Of a stretch of 64,000 bases of DNA, positions 62,771 through 64,000 are shown piece after piece. The DNA is taken from NCBI GenBank assembly GCA_034440635.1, contig JAOTON010001030.1, forward strand, positions 1,128,501 through 1,192,500. The letters run 5' to 3'. The notes below the pieces were generated by a model. It saw nothing but the letters and a program-made list of their open reading frames with translations, was not told where the DNA came from and did not search any database. The position numbers and the translations under genes were made by a program. Source of the DNA: Lepas anatifera (taxonomy: Eukaryota; Arthropoda; Thecostraca; Lepadidae). How positions within the stretch are numbered: position 1 is the stretch's first letter; the number at the start of each line of letters is the position of its first letter.

Positions 62771-63560
62771 CCTAGCTGTCTCCCATTAATCATTCCGCTT
62801 TTACTGTGCGCACTGTATTGAATCCGGAGCCAGCACCGACGGACACGCTCTCGGGAGATGTGGGGTCAGTGGTCTGAATGGGTAGGTGTGCTGGTAGGTC
62901 TGGGCATGAATCCATTTTTATATAAGAAACGCCACCAGTGAAAATCTTCGTGTCCGGGAAAGACAGCGGGAAAGCCATGTCGCAGGGAAGAGTTGGTGCT
63001 TGCAAACAGCTGATGGACGGTGCGTTCCCACAGATTGCACCATTGCTAGTAATAGCGCACATTTGAAAGCCGGTCTGTTGGTTGATGAGTTGCCGGTTCA
63101 CTGTCATTGTTCTGCAGCGTGGAGTGTCTTTTGAAGTTAGCACGGCAGTCGCTGGATGTTTTTAGAGCTCAGTCAAGTGACAGCCCGTGAATTCAGTCAG
63201 CACGAAACCAGACGTGATCAGCGGGGAAAGTCGCACTCCACCAAAAACAGCCGCCCACACGTCCGGCCGCCAACCTAACATTGGTTTTGCGCCGTACACC
63301 ACAAACTATTAAAAATAGAGTGTTTCCCTGTGTTAGACCGACAGAATAATGATCACTTCTTGGGAAGCCACGGCAACAATTTGCACGTGTGTTGGAGTGG
63401 TTTTCCCAGGGTTTTTGTTGCGGGGGCGGTCGGGAGAAGGGAGAGTAAGCGGCTGGGACGTGGTGGGTGGCGCGTACCACACTGCCGTCAGTGCCCCCAC
63501 AGCCAGAGCTGGTACCTTTCGCACCTTGCCGCTTTGTATCCGGTTAAACACCTCAGAAAC
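62771..63560. other. Unassigned; one 117-codon frame on the - strand
   Basis: The - strand frame 62790-63143 ('MLTSKDTPRCRTMTV' onward) has six Cys, Pro-rich segments and no recognisable domain; it might be an exon but nothing supports it. Frames at 63193-63480 overlap on both strands. Confidence 0.25.
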
Positions 63561-63802
63561 TGTACAAGCCTCAGGAGCCGGACACAAGCCTCGGGAGCCG
63601 GACACAAGCCTCAGGAGCCGGACACAAGCCTCAGGAGCCGGACACAAGCCTCGAGAGCCGGACACAAGCCTCGGGAGCCGGACACAAGCCTCAGGAGCCG
63701 GACACAAGCCTCGGGAGCCGGACACAAGCCTCAGGAGCCGGAAACAAGCCTCGGGAGCCGGACACAAGCCTCAGGAGCCGGACACAAGCCTCGGGAGCCG
63801 GA
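63561..63802 (+). repeat. 20-bp minisatellite, about 12 copies
   Basis: GGAGCCGGACACAAGCCTCA and the alternative ending CG repeat with no spacers. A 20-bp unit gives a 60-bp coding superperiod, so all frames stay open and encode 20-residue repeats; these frames are artefacts. Confidence 0.97.
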
Positions 63803-63948
63803 ATTCTGCAGACTTGTGCGTGAACACCGCTGCTGATCTGGCGGGCGCACTAGCCCAGCGGGCAGTGGGCGGTGGGCAGCGCCGGTATACTGCGGCACTG
63901 TGAGCGCGCTTACAGTGATTCAGGCGTTCTTTTTGAAACCGTCACATC

Positions 63949-64000
63949 TGAGGCTCTGCGTAGTCACAACTGAGGCCCTGCGTATTCACAACCGAGGCCG
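63949..64000 (+). repeat. Start of a 22-bp tandem repeat, cut by the window end
   Basis: TGAGGCTCTGCGTAGTCACA and TGAGGCCCTGCGTATTCACA, each followed by AC, then a third CGAGGCCG. The array probably continues beyond the window. Confidence 0.75.

Noticed and set aside
63330..63903. Pair of + strand frames with 20-residue repeats
   Set aside because: A 20-bp minisatellite opens all three frames; both strands are open too.
1..64000. A bacterial-type defence or other multi-gene system
   Set aside because: The window is animal nuclear DNA dominated by transposons. There are no gene clusters with compatible strands, spacing or domains.

Overview
The window looks like nuclear DNA of an animal, most likely a marine invertebrate and possibly a crustacean. 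The grounds are spliceosomal exon boundaries, several clades of non-LTR retrotransposon, Penelope-like elements, a Ty3/gypsy element, a Crypton-type recombinase, tRNA-derived SINEs, MITEs with TTAA or 8-bp target duplications, and very large minisatellites. There are no operons, ribosome-binding sites, tRNA or rRNA genes, or CRISPR arrays. The species assignment is inference only.

The only convincing host-gene sequence is on the + strand. A long exon (10867-13150) has a clear acceptor and donor, a charged coiled-coil segment and three in-frame repeat arrays; it resembles the cytosolic tail of an SLC38A10-like amino-acid transporter. A short, phase-compatible candidate terminal exon lies at 32349-32462. 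If both belong to one gene, everything from 13151 to 32348 is a repeat-filled intron, and the 39-bp minisatellite at 6898-10858 ends right at the upstream acceptor.

Layout. 1-4.4 kb: unassigned, with one SINE fragment. 4.66-6.4 kb: decayed Jockey-like reverse transcriptase (RT). 6.9-10.86 kb: 39-bp minisatellite. 10.87-13.15 kb: host exon. 13.6-22 kb: an inverted pair of one repeat, a Penelope endonuclease relic, a 0.48-kb foldback, nested SINEs in a GC-rich minisatellite, a TTAA MITE and a hAT-type MITE. 22.9-25 kb: 21- and 22-bp minisatellites. 26.2-29.7 kb: a broken Ty3/gypsy element on the - strand. 30.1-32.1 kb: GGCCCC-rich degenerate repeat. 32.2-32.5 kb: repeated acceptor and short exon. 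33.7-39 kb: ORF1 and a frameshifted ORF2 of a CR1/L2-like non-LTR element. 39.1-41 kb: duplicated 51-bp repeats and an RT relic. 41.2-43.7 kb: two more TTAA MITEs. 45.1 kb: a SINE with a 15-bp target duplication. 46.7-50.4 kb: a Crypton relic and an RT C-terminal region split by an inverted-repeat element with a 13-bp target duplication. 52.1-55.3 kb: a second GGCCCC block homologous to the one at 30 kb. 56.9-61.1 kb: two Penelope-like elements, one with a hammerhead-like motif upstream. 62-64 kb: diverged duplication and minisatellites.

Nothing reads as a cooperating multi-gene system. The notable content is how mobile and repeat DNA is organised: nested insertions with readable target duplications, repeats abutting splice acceptors, and inverted pairs. 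Most retroelement ORFs carry frameshifts, stops or altered catalytic residues and are probably dead copies.
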